DNA of 64,000 nucleotides from CAYMSF01 sp964392985 (GTDB lineage Bacteria; Verrucomicrobiota; Lentisphaeria; Victivallales; Victivallaceae). Position 1 is the stretch's first letter; every line of letters begins with the position of its first letter. Positions 27,811-36,860 of the stretch are shown one piece after another. The DNA lies in assembly GCA_964392985.1 (NCBI GenBank), contig CAYMSF010000002.1:1-64000 (forward strand), given 5' to 3'. Position numbers and translations under genes: made by a program. The notes under the pieces are model-generated. The model saw only the letters and a program-made list of their open reading frames with translations. It was not told the DNA's origin and made no database searches.

Positions 27811-29810
27811 GACAAAGTAAAACCAGAAAATTTATACAACGTAAAAAACAACGGCAGAATGAAACGGAAGGCATTACCGGGACAATCAGTATCACGTCCA
27901 GCAGTTTCGGATTTGTAACTCCGGCAAGCAGTAGCAACGCCGAAGATAATGAGAAAAAACCGCAGGATATATTCATTCCCCCGCAATTTCTTTGCGGCGC
28001 AATGGACGGCGATACGGTTAAGGTTGCTTTTTTACCGGAACGCCCTTCCGACAATCCGAATCTCGGCGCTGCCGGCAGAGTCGTTGAAATTATCCAACGC
28101 AAACGCTCTTTCGTCGTCGGAGAGCTTATTTCAGGTCATAAAGTACGGGCGTTGAATAAACGTATTCAATCAGAGATTGAAGTCACCGGCGGACTCAATG
28201 GTGCCGCTCGCGGGGACTGGGTCAAGATTAATATGAATTATGATGCCGCCGGAAACAAATTACAGGGCAGTATTGGTGAAAAAATCGGAAAAGCGGGAGA
28301 AATAAACTCTGACCTTGATGCGATCTGTACCGAACATCAGTTGATTCCGCCATACTCCGAAGAGGAAAACCGCGCCGCAATAAAAATTGTTCCAGCGGAA
28401 ATTGACCGTGAGGATTTTCGTGACCGGACATGCATTGTTATTGACCCGCCTGATGCCAAAGATTTCGATGATGCACTCACCTTTGCCAATATAAATGACG
28501 AAAAAACTATCGAGTTAGGAGTTCATATCGCCGATGTGGCGGCATGGATTCCGTCCGGCAGCGCCTGGGACAAAAAAGCGTTCACCCGCGGATTTACCGC
28601 TTATCTGCCCGGGCGTACACTGCCGATGCTGCCCAAATCACTTACCGCACGTATCAGTCTGACCGAAAGCGTTGATTCATTCGCGCATAGCGTCATCTTT
28701 ACCGTTTGCCGAAAAACCGGCAGAATTCTAAGCCATCGCCGGCATCATACCGTTATAAAAGTCAACAAACGCCTGACCTATGATGAAGTTCAGGAATACA
28801 TTGATACCGGCAAACATAACTGGAATAATAAAATCGCCGATGTCATCTCCATTCTTGTGGAAATTACCAGAAAAATGCGCGCGCACCGGCAGTCGGAAGA
28901 ACATTTCCTTGACATGGCTATTCCTGAAATAAGAGTTTTATGCGATGAAGAGAAAAATGAAATTATCGGTCTGGTAAATAAGGTCCAACGTGAATCCGAC
29001 CAGATCATTGAAGAGTGTATGCTTGCCGCCAATACTGCAGTCGCAACAGAGATGCTGGAAAAAAATATACCGGCAATCTTCCGCGTTCATCCCGAACCTG
29101 ACCCCGAGAAACTGGATGAATTCACCGGAATGATGATTGCATTGTTTGGACTTATTCCCGGCGACTTGACCAGCCGCCGTGCCGCATGTAATTTTCTCCG
29201 CAATCTGCCGGACAATCCACGCCGTCCGATTATTTTAAATGCATTTCTGCGTTCTCTGCCGCGAGCTTCCTATGCGGTAAAAGCCGGTTTGCATTTCGGA
29301 TTGGGTAAATACCGTTATCTGCACTTCACCAGTCCGATACGGCGTTATACCGATCTGGCGGTTCATCAGCAGTTGTGGAATAATGAGATTAATGCCAGAC
29401 TTCGTAATACCGAGAGTATGGAAAAGATTGCCGATTCCTGTTCCATGAAGGAAATTACCATTGACGATGCCTGCTACAGCGCCGGCGACCGGCTTAAACT
29501 GCGTTATCTTCAGGAGCAAATGCTGGACAATCAACAAACCTTGCACAGCGGCGTAATTGCCAAAATTACTTCCAATGGAATGATGGTTGATGTTCAATCA
29601 CTCGGTATATATGGCTTTGTCCCCTTTGAAAACATGCCGGGGAAATTCCGGCGTTCAAGCAGTGGTACGCTTGAGTCCGAGCGCGGTCAAAAATCATATC
29701 AGTGCGGAGAGGCTATTGTACTTCAACTTGCACAGATTGATTTGACTCGCGGCAGCGCGATTTTCCGTCCGGTAAAAGTCAGATCAAAAGAACAGGGTAG
29801 AATTAAATGA
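27807..29810 (+). CDS. rnr: Ribonuclease R (RNase II/R family 3'-5' exoribonuclease)
   Basis: Processive 3'-5' exoribonuclease, 667 aa, shorter than E. coli RNase R (about 813) because the N-terminal helix-turn-helix extension is missing. A cold-shock-like domain (GTISITSSSFGFVTPASS), then the RNB catalytic domain with VIDPPDAKDFDDALTF (metal-binding Asp residues) and HFTSPIRRYTDLAVHQQL, and a C-terminal S1 domain (HSGVIAKITSNGMMVDVQSLGIYGFVPFENM) are in order. It overlaps both neighbours by 4 bases. Confidence 0.95.
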   Translation: MRQSKTRKFIQRKKQRQNETEGITGTISITSSSFGFVTPASSSNAEDNEKKPQDIFIPPQFLCGAMDGDTVKVAFLPERPSDNPNLGAAGRVVEIIQRKRSFVVGELISGHKVRALNKRIQSEIEVTGGLNGAARGDWVKINMNYDAAGNKLQGSIGEKIGKAGEINSDLDAICTEHQLIPPYSEEENRAAIKIVPAEIDREDFRDRTCIVIDPPDAKDFDDALTFANINDEKTIELGVHIADVAAWIPSGSAWDKKAFTRGFTAYLPGRTLPMLPKSLTARISLTESVDSFAHSVIFTVCRKTGRILSHRRHHTVIKVNKRLTYDEVQEYIDTGKHNWNNKIADVISILVEITRKMRAHRQSEEHFLDMAIPEIRVLCDEEKNEIIGLVNKVQRESDQIIEECMLAANTAVATEMLEKNIPAIFRVHPEPDPEKLDEFTGMMIALFGLIPGDLTSRRAACNFLRNLPDNPRRPIILNAFLRSLPRASYAVKAGLHFGLGKYRYLHFTSPIRRYTDLAVHQQLWNNEINARLRNTESMEKIADSCSMKEITIDDACYSAGDRLKLRYLQEQMLDNQQTLHSGVIAKITSNGMMVDVQSLGIYGFVPFENMPGKFRRSSSGTLESERGQKSYQCGEAIVLQLAQIDLTRGSAIFRPVKVRSKEQGRIK

Positions 29811-30088
29811 GTGTTTTTGAAGCAGTAATGCTCATCTGTTTCGGGGCAAGCTGGCCAATGGCCATTTATAAGACCTACAAGACCAAAAACCCTGTCGGCA
29901 AAAGCGTGCCGTTCCTCTATCTTGTTCTGACCGGCTACATCGCCGGTTGTATTCATAAAGTTTATTACAGCTACGACAATGTCTTTTGGCTGTATGTCTT
30001 GAATGCTTCAATGGTATTTTTTGACTTGCTGTTGACGATCTATTATATCCGCCGTAATGAGCGGTTGCTTGACCCGGCAAATAAATAA
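29807..30088 (+). CDS. Small PQ-loop/SemiSWEET-like membrane protein
   Basis: A 93-aa protein with three predicted membrane helices. The first contains ASWPMAIYKTYKTKNPVGKS, which resembles the PQ-loop motif (the proline in helix 1 followed by a charged loop and S). SemiSWEETs with this topology dimerise to transport small solutes, but the substrate here is unknown. It is translationally coupled to rnr by a 4-base overlap; a functional link with RNA decay is not evident. Confidence 0.7.
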   Translation: MSVFEAVMLICFGASWPMAIYKTYKTKNPVGKSVPFLYLVLTGYIAGCIHKVYYSYDNVFWLYVLNASMVFFDLLLTIYYIRRNERLLDPANK

Positions 30089-30208
30089 TCACTGTATATT
30101 CACCCGGATGCAATTCCTGTATTTGGTTCTTACTGAACTACATCAAGAGAATTCTTTATCCTTACCCTGTATCTAACGGTTATTGCATTACCCCATCGCC
30201 TCACTAAA

Positions 30209-30241
30209 AATAAAAAAGCCGCAGGACTTGCGTCCTGCGGC
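30209..30241 (-). terminator. Terminator of ppdK
   Basis: A 10-bp perfect stem (GCCGCAGGAC / GTCCTGCGGC, 30218-30241) with a 4-base loop. Read leftwards it is followed by a six-T run (TTTTTTATTTTTA), just after the ppdK stop at 30260. It may also slow read-through from the rnr operon. Confidence 0.9.
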
Positions 30242-30259
30242 GAATGCTATTCAAGAATA

Positions 30260-33019
30260 TTATTTCTTTTTCGCAGCCTTAGCGGCTTTGATTGCGGACT
30301 GAGCAGCAGCCAGTCTGGCAATCGGCACACGGTAGGAACTGCATGATACATAGTTCAGACCGGCGCGGTGACAGAACTCGACGGATTTGGCTTCTCCGCC
30401 CTGTTCGCCGCAGATACCGATTTTCAGGTTCTTTCTGGTAGCGCGACCGCGTTCAACTGAGAACTTAATGAGTTCGCCGACACCGTCCTGATCAATGGTC
30501 TGGAACGGGTCACTCGCGAGAATCTTCTTGTCGAGATAATCACCAAGGAATCCCCCGATGTCATCGCGGCTGAAACCGAAAGTCATCTGGGTAAGGTCAT
30601 TAGTACCGAAAGAGAAGAATTCGGCTTCTTCAGCCATACGTCCGGCCAATAATGCCGCACGCGGAATTTCGATCATGGTACCGACCATATATTCAAGTGT
30701 TTTTACCTTGAATTTCTTTTTGACTTCTTCGGCAACGCGGGTGATGATATCTTTCTGTGCCTTGAGTTCCGCTACATCGCAGGTAACCGGGATCATGATT
30801 TCAGGTTTGCACTTGCATTTTTCCTGATTCAATTCAGCCGCGGCTTCGAGGATGGCGCGAATCTGCATTTCACTGATTTCCGGATAGGTGATACCGAGGC
30901 GGACGCCGCGATGTCCCATCATTGGATTGGATTCGTGCAGTGCATCAGCGCGTTTTTTGATATCATCAAGCTTAATCTTCAGTGATTTTGCCAGTTCTTT
31001 CTGAGCTTCTTCCTTAGTCGGGACGAATTCATGCAGCGGCGGATCTAACAGACGGAATGTTACCGGCAATCCTGCCATCGCTTTCATGGTGTTCTTCACA
31101 TCTTTTTTGACGAACGGGAAGAGTTCTGCAAGCGCTTTGACGCGCTCAGGAACGGTATTGCTGAGAATCATTTTTCGCAGACAGAAAAGCGGTTTTTCGC
31201 TGTTCTTGCCATAGAACATGTGTTCTGTACGGAACAGTCCGATACCTTCAGCACCGAAAGAACGTGCGAGAGTGGCATCTTCAGGAGTATCGGCATTGGC
31301 ACGAACTCCAAGAGTACGGAATTTGTCAGCTATTGACATGAATTTCTGGAAACGCGGATTTTCGCTGGAGTCCATGGTGGCAACTGCGCCAACATAAGCA
31401 ACACCAAGCGTACCGTTCATACTGATGACATCACCTTGTTTGAAGGTTTTGCCGCCGACTTTCAATACGCCGGCATGTTCGTCAATGTCCATACCGCTGG
31501 CACCAACGATACAGCATTTGCCCCAGCCGCGGCAAACGAGAGCAGCGTGACTGGTCATACCACCGCGGGCGGTGAGAATGCCTTCTGCGGCACGCATACC
31601 TTCAACGTCTTCCGGATTGGTTTCTTCGCGGACGAGAATGGTTTTGATATTCTTCTTCGCCAGTTCGACAGCCTTTTCAGAAGTGAAAACAATTTGACCA
31701 ACAGCACCGCCGGGACCTGCAGGCAGACCTTTGGTGATCTGGATGGCCTTTTTCTCAGCCTTCGGATCGAGAATCGGGTGGAGCAATTCATCAAGCTGAT
31801 TCGGAGAAACGCGGGTTACCGCTGTCACTTCGTCAATCAACTTGCTGGCCAGCATATCCATCGCCATATTCAGCGCGGCGGTACCGGTACGTTTGCCGAC
31901 ACGGCACTGCAGCATATAGAGGACACCTTCCTGAATTGTGAACTCAATGTCCAGCATATCCTTGTAGTGCTTTTCCAGGCGGTTACGGATATCAAACAGT
32001 TCTTTATAAGTTTTAGGCATTGATTCCTGCATGGACTTCAGATGCTTATTCTGTTCATTCTTGGTTTCTTTGTTCAACGGATTCGGAGTACGAGTTCCGG
32101 CAACGACGTCTTCGCCCTGGGCGTTGACGAGCCATTCACCGTAGAATATATCACTGCCGGTGGCAGGGTCACGGGTGAATGCCACACCAGTAGCAGAGGA
32201 GTCGCCCATATTACCGAAAACCATGCTCTGTACGTTTACGGCTGTACCCCATTCATCAGGAATACCTTCGATACGGCGATAGGAGATTGCTTTTTTGCCG
32301 TTCCAGCTTTTGAACACGGCGCCGATGCCGCCCCAGAGCTGTTTCATGGCATCATCAGGGAATTCCTTTTTGAGAACTTTCTTGATTGTTGCCTTGAATA
32401 CTTCGCAAATACTTTTCAGGTCAGCTATGCTGAGATCGGTATCAGATTTATATTTTTTCTTATGTTTCAGTTCGTCAAGGATGGCATCGAGCTGTTTGCG
32501 GATACCTTTGCCTTCGGCAACTTCAATGCCTTCTGCCTTTTCCATAACAACGTCAGAGTACATCATAATCAGACGGCGATAGGCATCATAAACGAAACGT
32601 TCATTTTTAGTTTTTTTAATCAATCCCGGGATCGTTTTGGAGGAGAGACCGACGTTCAACACGGTTTCCATCATTCCAGGCATGGAACTGCGGGCGCCGG
32701 AACGGCATGAAACCAGGAGGGGATTGGTGGCATCACCAAATTTCATTCCCATTGCTTTTTCGACGTTTTTCAGGGCGTTCATGACCTGAGATTCCAGGCA
32801 TGATGGATTCTTCATTCCGTCCTTGAAATAGTCAACGCAGCACTCGGTGGTGATGGTGAAACCGGCAGGAACCGGCATATTCAATTTTGCCATTTCCGCG
32901 AGATTTGCGCCCTTGCCGCCGAGCAATTCCTTCATAGACGCATCGCCTTCAGAAGCTTTGCCTCCGAAGTAGTAAACGTACTTCTTGTCACAACTCTTAC
33001 ATGTCTTCGTGGAAGCCAT
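30260..33019 (-). CDS. ppdK: Pyruvate, phosphate dikinase
   Basis: Interconverts PEP and pyruvate with ATP/PPi. 919 aa from the ATG at 33019, which has AAAGGA 8 bases upstream; an upstream in-frame ATG (33055) has no comparable site. The nucleotide-binding N-terminal domain (GGKGANLAEMAKLNMPVPAGFTI), the phosphohistidine domain with GGMTSHAALVCRGWGK (catalytic His) and the PEP-binding barrel (GEQGGEAKS, GTNDLTQMTFGFSRDD) are all complete. A short Cys-containing N-terminal tag (KTCKSCDKKYVYYF) is slightly unusual. It probably serves PPi-linked glycolysis or gluconeogenesis. Confidence 0.97.
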   Translation of the reverse strand: MASTKTCKSCDKKYVYYFGGKASEGDASMKELLGGKGANLAEMAKLNMPVPAGFTITTECCVDYFKDGMKNPSCLESQVMNALKNVEKAMGMKFGDATNPLLVSCRSGARSSMPGMMETVLNVGLSSKTIPGLIKKTKNERFVYDAYRRLIMMYSDVVMEKAEGIEVAEGKGIRKQLDAILDELKHKKKYKSDTDLSIADLKSICEVFKATIKKVLKKEFPDDAMKQLWGGIGAVFKSWNGKKAISYRRIEGIPDEWGTAVNVQSMVFGNMGDSSATGVAFTRDPATGSDIFYGEWLVNAQGEDVVAGTRTPNPLNKETKNEQNKHLKSMQESMPKTYKELFDIRNRLEKHYKDMLDIEFTIQEGVLYMLQCRVGKRTGTAALNMAMDMLASKLIDEVTAVTRVSPNQLDELLHPILDPKAEKKAIQITKGLPAGPGGAVGQIVFTSEKAVELAKKNIKTILVREETNPEDVEGMRAAEGILTARGGMTSHAALVCRGWGKCCIVGASGMDIDEHAGVLKVGGKTFKQGDVISMNGTLGVAYVGAVATMDSSENPRFQKFMSIADKFRTLGVRANADTPEDATLARSFGAEGIGLFRTEHMFYGKNSEKPLFCLRKMILSNTVPERVKALAELFPFVKKDVKNTMKAMAGLPVTFRLLDPPLHEFVPTKEEAQKELAKSLKIKLDDIKKRADALHESNPMMGHRGVRLGITYPEISEMQIRAILEAAAELNQEKCKCKPEIMIPVTCDVAELKAQKDIITRVAEEVKKKFKVKTLEYMVGTMIEIPRAALLAGRMAEEAEFFSFGTNDLTQMTFGFSRDDIGGFLGDYLDKKILASDPFQTIDQDGVGELIKFSVERGRATRKNLKIGICGEQGGEAKSVEFCHRAGLNYVSCSSYRVPIARLAAAQSAIKAAKAAKKK

Positions 33020-33096
33020 ACAATTTTCCTTTCTTTTGAAGATTGGTTCCGGCATTGTTACATGCCAAAATTTTCGCCGCGAAAATATCCACGGCT

Positions 33097-33516
33097 TTAT
33101 TTAAAACTATTAAACGCTTTAATTATTTCATGTTTCTGCGGATGCGATTGAGCACCGAGAATGACAAACGATCCTTTAACCAGTACCGGATACTTTATTC
33201 CCATCACATATATAAAACCATCACTGGCAATACGCGTAACGCGTTGCTTTTGTACTGGAACTGACATATCATATTTGTAAACGCCAATATCTTTGCCGTC
33301 AATGACGATAATCATCGCTTGAGTCGCCTTCACTACTCCGGCTTCCATCGGCTGAATGTGATCAATTTTAAGTCCGCACGAGGCAAAGTGATCGGAAAGT
33401 TCACCCATACCGCGATGACTGTTCATAGTTTCGCAACCGAACTGGATAAACAACAAGAATAAACCCGCTAGAAACAAACTTGCTGACGTCACATGTTTTT
33501 TCGCTTGCAATGCCAT
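33097..33516 (-). CDS. Small putative lipoprotein upstream of ppdK
   Basis: A 139-aa exported protein. Basic N-terminus and hydrophobic core (SLFLAGLFLLFIQFGC) with a possible lipobox Cys. The mature part (about 110 residues) is a mixed alpha/beta domain with QAMIIVIDGKDIGVYKYDMSVPVQKQRVTRI followed by YVMGIKYPVLVKGSFVIL, and no known family signature. It is on the ppdK strand, 77 bases upstream, so shared transcription is possible. Confidence 0.65.
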   Translation of the reverse strand: MALQAKKHVTSASLFLAGLFLLFIQFGCETMNSHRGMGELSDHFASCGLKIDHIQPMEAGVVKATQAMIIVIDGKDIGVYKYDMSVPVQKQRVTRIASDGFIYVMGIKYPVLVKGSFVILGAQSHPQKHEIIKAFNSFK

Positions 33517-34116
33517 ATTTTTGTTCTGTAAAATCAGACCCGGTTAATTCTTTCAATACAATCACAAACCATTTAATCTAGCATTGAAACTGCGTTAATG
33601 CAAGTGTCAGAGACCTTTACATCTTTACATCTTTACATTTTTATGCCTCGTCTCAACATCAGAGCAGGGAATAAACTGAAATTCCCAGTAAGCGATGAGC
33701 AATGAATTTTACTTACGGTGCAATCATTTCCGAAATTACTCTATAGCATTAATATCCTGGCTCTCACAGTCACATCCATAAGCTTTAAAACAATTATTGA
33801 TTGCGGGCTTACGACCGTAATATTCCTTATACCAACAATATATAATTGTAAAAGTGGTTTAAGACGGTATATTAAAGAGTTTACTTGCGGATTTGTCCCT
33901 GACCGGTTTTGTTTCCTGCCAGAATCTTCTAATAAGTATTGAGATTGGGAATATATATAATGCTGATGTCAGCCGCAGAGGTTTGGCTTTGATCATTTTT
34001 GCTTTTTGTGTTGCTAAAGTAGGGATAATCAGAAAAAGGCGGGCGAAAATGATCGTTGAACCAATGGCGAGTTCAGTATAAAAATTGACATTCTGAAAAT
34101 GCCGCAGGGAGGAAAA
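33517..34116. other. 600-base AT-rich gap before the DEAD-box helicase gene
   Basis: Two overlapping short rightward frames (33718-33942, 33893-34081) have no ribosome sites, odd composition and no recognisable motifs, so I do not call them. The stretch contains a three-copy 8-base tandem repeat at 33615-33638. Long 5' leaders are common for cold-shock DEAD-box helicase genes, which may explain the space; that is inference. Confidence 0.45.
33615..33638. repeat. Three tandem copies of CTTTACAT
   Basis: Perfect 8-base unit repeated three times, directly followed by TTTTATG. It lies in non-coding DNA between a leftward lipoprotein gene and a rightward helicase gene. Confidence 0.8.
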
Positions 34117-35757
34117 ATGAGTGATTTAATTAAATTCAGAGAGCTGGGAATTTCGGAGCCGACACTTAAAGCGTTGGCAAAAAAAGGATTTGAAGAACCG
34201 TCGCCAATTCAGGCGCTAACCATTCCGGTATTGATGGCCGGAGATCAGGATGTTGTCGCTCAGGCGCAAACTGGTACAGGCAAAACTGCCGCATTCGGCA
34301 TTCCCATAATTGAGAAACTGGAGAGAAAAGCCAAGCATGTGCAGGCTTTGATTCTCGCCCCGACCCGTGAACTGGCGGTTCAGATTGCCGAAGAGATGAA
34401 TTCATTGAAAGGCAATAAAGCGCTGGAGATCATGCCCATATACGGCGGGCAGTCCATCGAATTGCAAACCCGGCGTTTACGCCAGGGGGTTGACATTATC
34501 GCCGGTACACCCGGACGCGTATTGGATTTGCTTAATCGCAGAGAACTTTCGCTTGAACATATTCGTTTTGCCGTACTGGATGAAGCAGACGAAATGCTGG
34601 ATATGGGATTTATTGAAGACATTGAAACGATTCTATCTCAAACCGCGACCGACAAACGGATGTTACTGTTCTCCGCCACCATGCCGCAACAGGTTATTGG
34701 CATTGCAAAAAAATTCATGCGTAATTATACGGTATTGACTGTAGCGCGTCAGCCGATTACCGCCAACCTGACTGAACAAATCTATTTTGAAGTTCGTCGC
34801 GAGGACAAATTCGAAGCTATTACACGAATTATTGACTCCGAGGATGAATTTTATGCCCTGCTTTTCTGCCGCACAAAAAATGATGTCGACGAATTGACGG
34901 AAAAGTTATCAAGACGCGGCTACAGTGCAGAAGCGCTTCACGGCGACATTTCTCAGGCACAACGGACAAAGGTTATTGAGCGTTTTAAGCGTAAAGGGTT
35001 TAATATACTTGTTGCCACCGACGTGGCGGCACGCGGTATCGATATTGTTAATCTTACTCATGTAATTAACTTTTCAATACCACAGGAACCGGAATCATAT
35101 ATTCACCGGATAGGACGTACCGGACGTGCTGGTAAAACCGGGACTGCAATTACTTTTGTCACACCGGCTGAATATCGCAAGCTCACCTATATTGAGAAAG
35201 TTGCGCAGACCACAATTTCCAAGCGGAAACTGCCTTCTCTGAATGATATCGTCAACAATAAAAAAGCAAAACTGCGGCAAAAACTGCAAGATGTGATGGA
35301 ACAGGAACACCATCTTGGTTATTTGGACTTTGCCAGACAGCTGCTTGACGGACAGGATCCTGAAAATACCATCGCTGCAATGCTTAAGATGATGTATAAA
35401 GATGATTTAGTAAAAGAAAATTCCAAAGAGCCGGAAATTCAGCAGCAGGTGGACGGACAAGGCAAAACCAGACTTTTCATCGCTCTCGGCAAAAAGGATG
35501 GCAACAATCCGAAAAGTATATCTGATTTATTGTGGGATGCTGCCAAAATCAAAAATAACAAAATAAATAACATTCAGTGTTTTGATACTTTCACTTTTGT
35601 TACTGTGCCGTTCCGCGAAGCGGAAATTATTCTTGAAACCTTTCAGCGCAAAGCCAAAGGTAGACAGTCCCTCGTTGCCATAGCCAAACCCGAAGCAACT
35701 GAGAAAGGCGCAGAACCACAGAAACCGCAAAAAAGGTTCAAACATCAGGGCAGATAA
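34117..35757 (+). CDS. deaD: DEAD-box RNA helicase (CsdA/DeaD type)
   Basis: ATP-dependent RNA helicase, 546 aa. The ATG at 34117 is preceded by GGGAGG 5 bases away; a start 18 bases upstream lies before this site. Q motif (EEPSPIQ), motif I (AQTGTGKTAAF), Ia (APTRELAVQIA), DEAD box (VLDEADEML), SAT, and motif VI (HRIGRTGRAGK) are complete. The C-terminus carries a DbpA/CsdA-type RRM-like domain (RLFIALGKKDGNNPKSISDLLWDAAKI ... FTFVTVPFREAEIILE). It probably works in ribosome assembly or cold adaptation. Confidence 0.95.
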   Translation: MSDLIKFRELGISEPTLKALAKKGFEEPSPIQALTIPVLMAGDQDVVAQAQTGTGKTAAFGIPIIEKLERKAKHVQALILAPTRELAVQIAEEMNSLKGNKALEIMPIYGGQSIELQTRRLRQGVDIIAGTPGRVLDLLNRRELSLEHIRFAVLDEADEMLDMGFIEDIETILSQTATDKRMLLFSATMPQQVIGIAKKFMRNYTVLTVARQPITANLTEQIYFEVRREDKFEAITRIIDSEDEFYALLFCRTKNDVDELTEKLSRRGYSAEALHGDISQAQRTKVIERFKRKGFNILVATDVAARGIDIVNLTHVINFSIPQEPESYIHRIGRTGRAGKTGTAITFVTPAEYRKLTYIEKVAQTTISKRKLPSLNDIVNNKKAKLRQKLQDVMEQEHHLGYLDFARQLLDGQDPENTIAAMLKMMYKDDLVKENSKEPEIQQQVDGQGKTRLFIALGKKDGNNPKSISDLLWDAAKIKNNKINNIQCFDTFTFVTVPFREAEIILETFQRKAKGRQSLVAIAKPEATEKGAEPQKPQKRFKHQGR

Positions 35758-35801
35758 CCAACAATCTCACCGCTGGCCATCTATTTTCAATTGAAAAAGG
35801 A

Positions 35802-35830
35802 TTGACGGCGGTAAATTTTTACTATATTAA
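35802..35830 (+). promoter_or_regulatory. Candidate promoter of sixA
   Basis: TTGACG (35802-35807), 17-base spacer, TATTAA (35825-35830), about 65 bases before the sixA start. Confidence 0.5.
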
Positions 35831-35895
35831 TTGACATTGTTATTACAAGTTGGCTGCTTTGAAATTCATGTTTGAACAGTGGAGATACAATTGGT

Positions 35896-36372
35896 ATGAA
35901 ACGATTAGTCATCATCCGCCATGCTCACGCCGAACACAGTAACGTTACTGATTTTAAGCGTGAATTAACTGTTGCCGGAGGCTTAGAAGCTATTGCGGCA
36001 GGTAAAATTTTATTAACCGCAAAGATTATTCCGGACATGCTCATCTCCAGCCCGGCACAACGTGCCGCCAGTACTGCAATTGCGATTGCGAAAACGGTGA
36101 ATTTCCCCCCGAAAGCGATTGTTTTTGAGCATAATCTTTATTTTGGCGACTACGCCGATACGCTTAGCATAATCCGTCAGGCACCTGATAAAATTGACAC
36201 GCTATTTATTGTTGGTCACAATCCGACTATGATTGACGTAGTAAATGAATTGTCAACTGACGGGATTGAACATTTACCTCCGGCTGGTATGATACTGCTG
36301 GAATGGCAGTGCCAATCATGGCAGGAAATTGCCAGGGATAATGCCTCCGGACCTTGCAGGATTAATCCGTGA
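35896..36372 (+). CDS. sixA: SixA-like phosphohistidine phosphatase
   Basis: Histidine-phosphatase superfamily (RHG) protein of 158 aa. It starts MKRLVIIRHAHAEH, the catalytic RH motif of SixA-type enzymes. LISSPAQRAASTA and VGHNPTMIDVVNEL (second catalytic His) follow in order. An in-frame TTG at 35872 would add 8 residues before the strand that normally begins the fold, so the ATG was chosen. SixA dephosphorylates histidine-containing phosphotransfer domains in E. coli; the target here is unknown. Monocistronic. Confidence 0.9.
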   Translation: MKRLVIIRHAHAEHSNVTDFKRELTVAGGLEAIAAGKILLTAKIIPDMLISSPAQRAASTAIAIAKTVNFPPKAIVFEHNLYFGDYADTLSIIRQAPDKIDTLFIVGHNPTMIDVVNELSTDGIEHLPPAGMILLEWQCQSWQEIARDNASGPCRINP

Positions 36373-36455
36373 CAACTACACGATTGAATATCAAAATACC
36401 GGCAAACTCACCAGTTCTCACTTTTTGAATTAACAGTTAAGCGAAATGTTAACCG

Positions 36456-36860
36456 TTAATTGACAGTTTGAGGAAAAGATTTTTTGATAAACTCGATGGT
36501 CGTAGTCGTCGGAGTTCCCGGAGTGAAGACCTCAGCGATTCCATTCGCCTTTAAACCGGGAATGTCTTCAGCAGGAATAACTCCGCCCCCGAACACCACG
36601 ACATTTTCCTTGCCCCGTTTTTTGAGTAATGTTACGACTTCAGGAAAAAGCGTGTTATGGGCACCGGAAAGCAGACTCAGACCGACAAAATGAACATTTT
36701 TTTGTACAGCGATTTCAGCAATTTCCTCCGGGGTATGGCGGATACCGGTATAGGTTACATCAAAACCAGCGTTGAGAAGTGCATGAGCGATGACTTTAGC
36801 GCCACGGTCATGACCATCAAGCCCCGGCTTGGCAATTAAAATACGAATCTGTTCACTCAT
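36456..36860 (-). CDS. Methylmalonyl-CoA mutase, cobalamin-binding subunit
   Basis: A 134-aa stand-alone B12-binding domain. The signature AKPGLDGHDRGAKVIA supplies the His that coordinates cobalt (DxHxxG form). The downstream GLSLLSGAH and VVFGGGVIPAEDI segments line the nucleotide tail. It overlaps the large-subunit gene by 4 bases, giving a split mutase as known from archaea and some bacteria. Confidence 0.95.
   Translation of the reverse strand: MSEQIRILIAKPGLDGHDRGAKVIAHALLNAGFDVTYTGIRHTPEEIAEIAVQKNVHFVGLSLLSGAHNTLFPEVVTLLKKRGKENVVVFGGGVIPAEDIPGLKANGIAEVFTPGTPTTTTIEFIKKSFPQTVN

Noticed and set aside
31436..32710. Long plus-strand frames opposite ppdK
   Set aside because: They are antisense shadows of a highly conserved gene with biased codon use; sequences have no domain logic.
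33718..34081. Two overlapping short frames before the helicase gene
   Set aside because: No ribosome sites, no motifs, and the two overlap in different frames.
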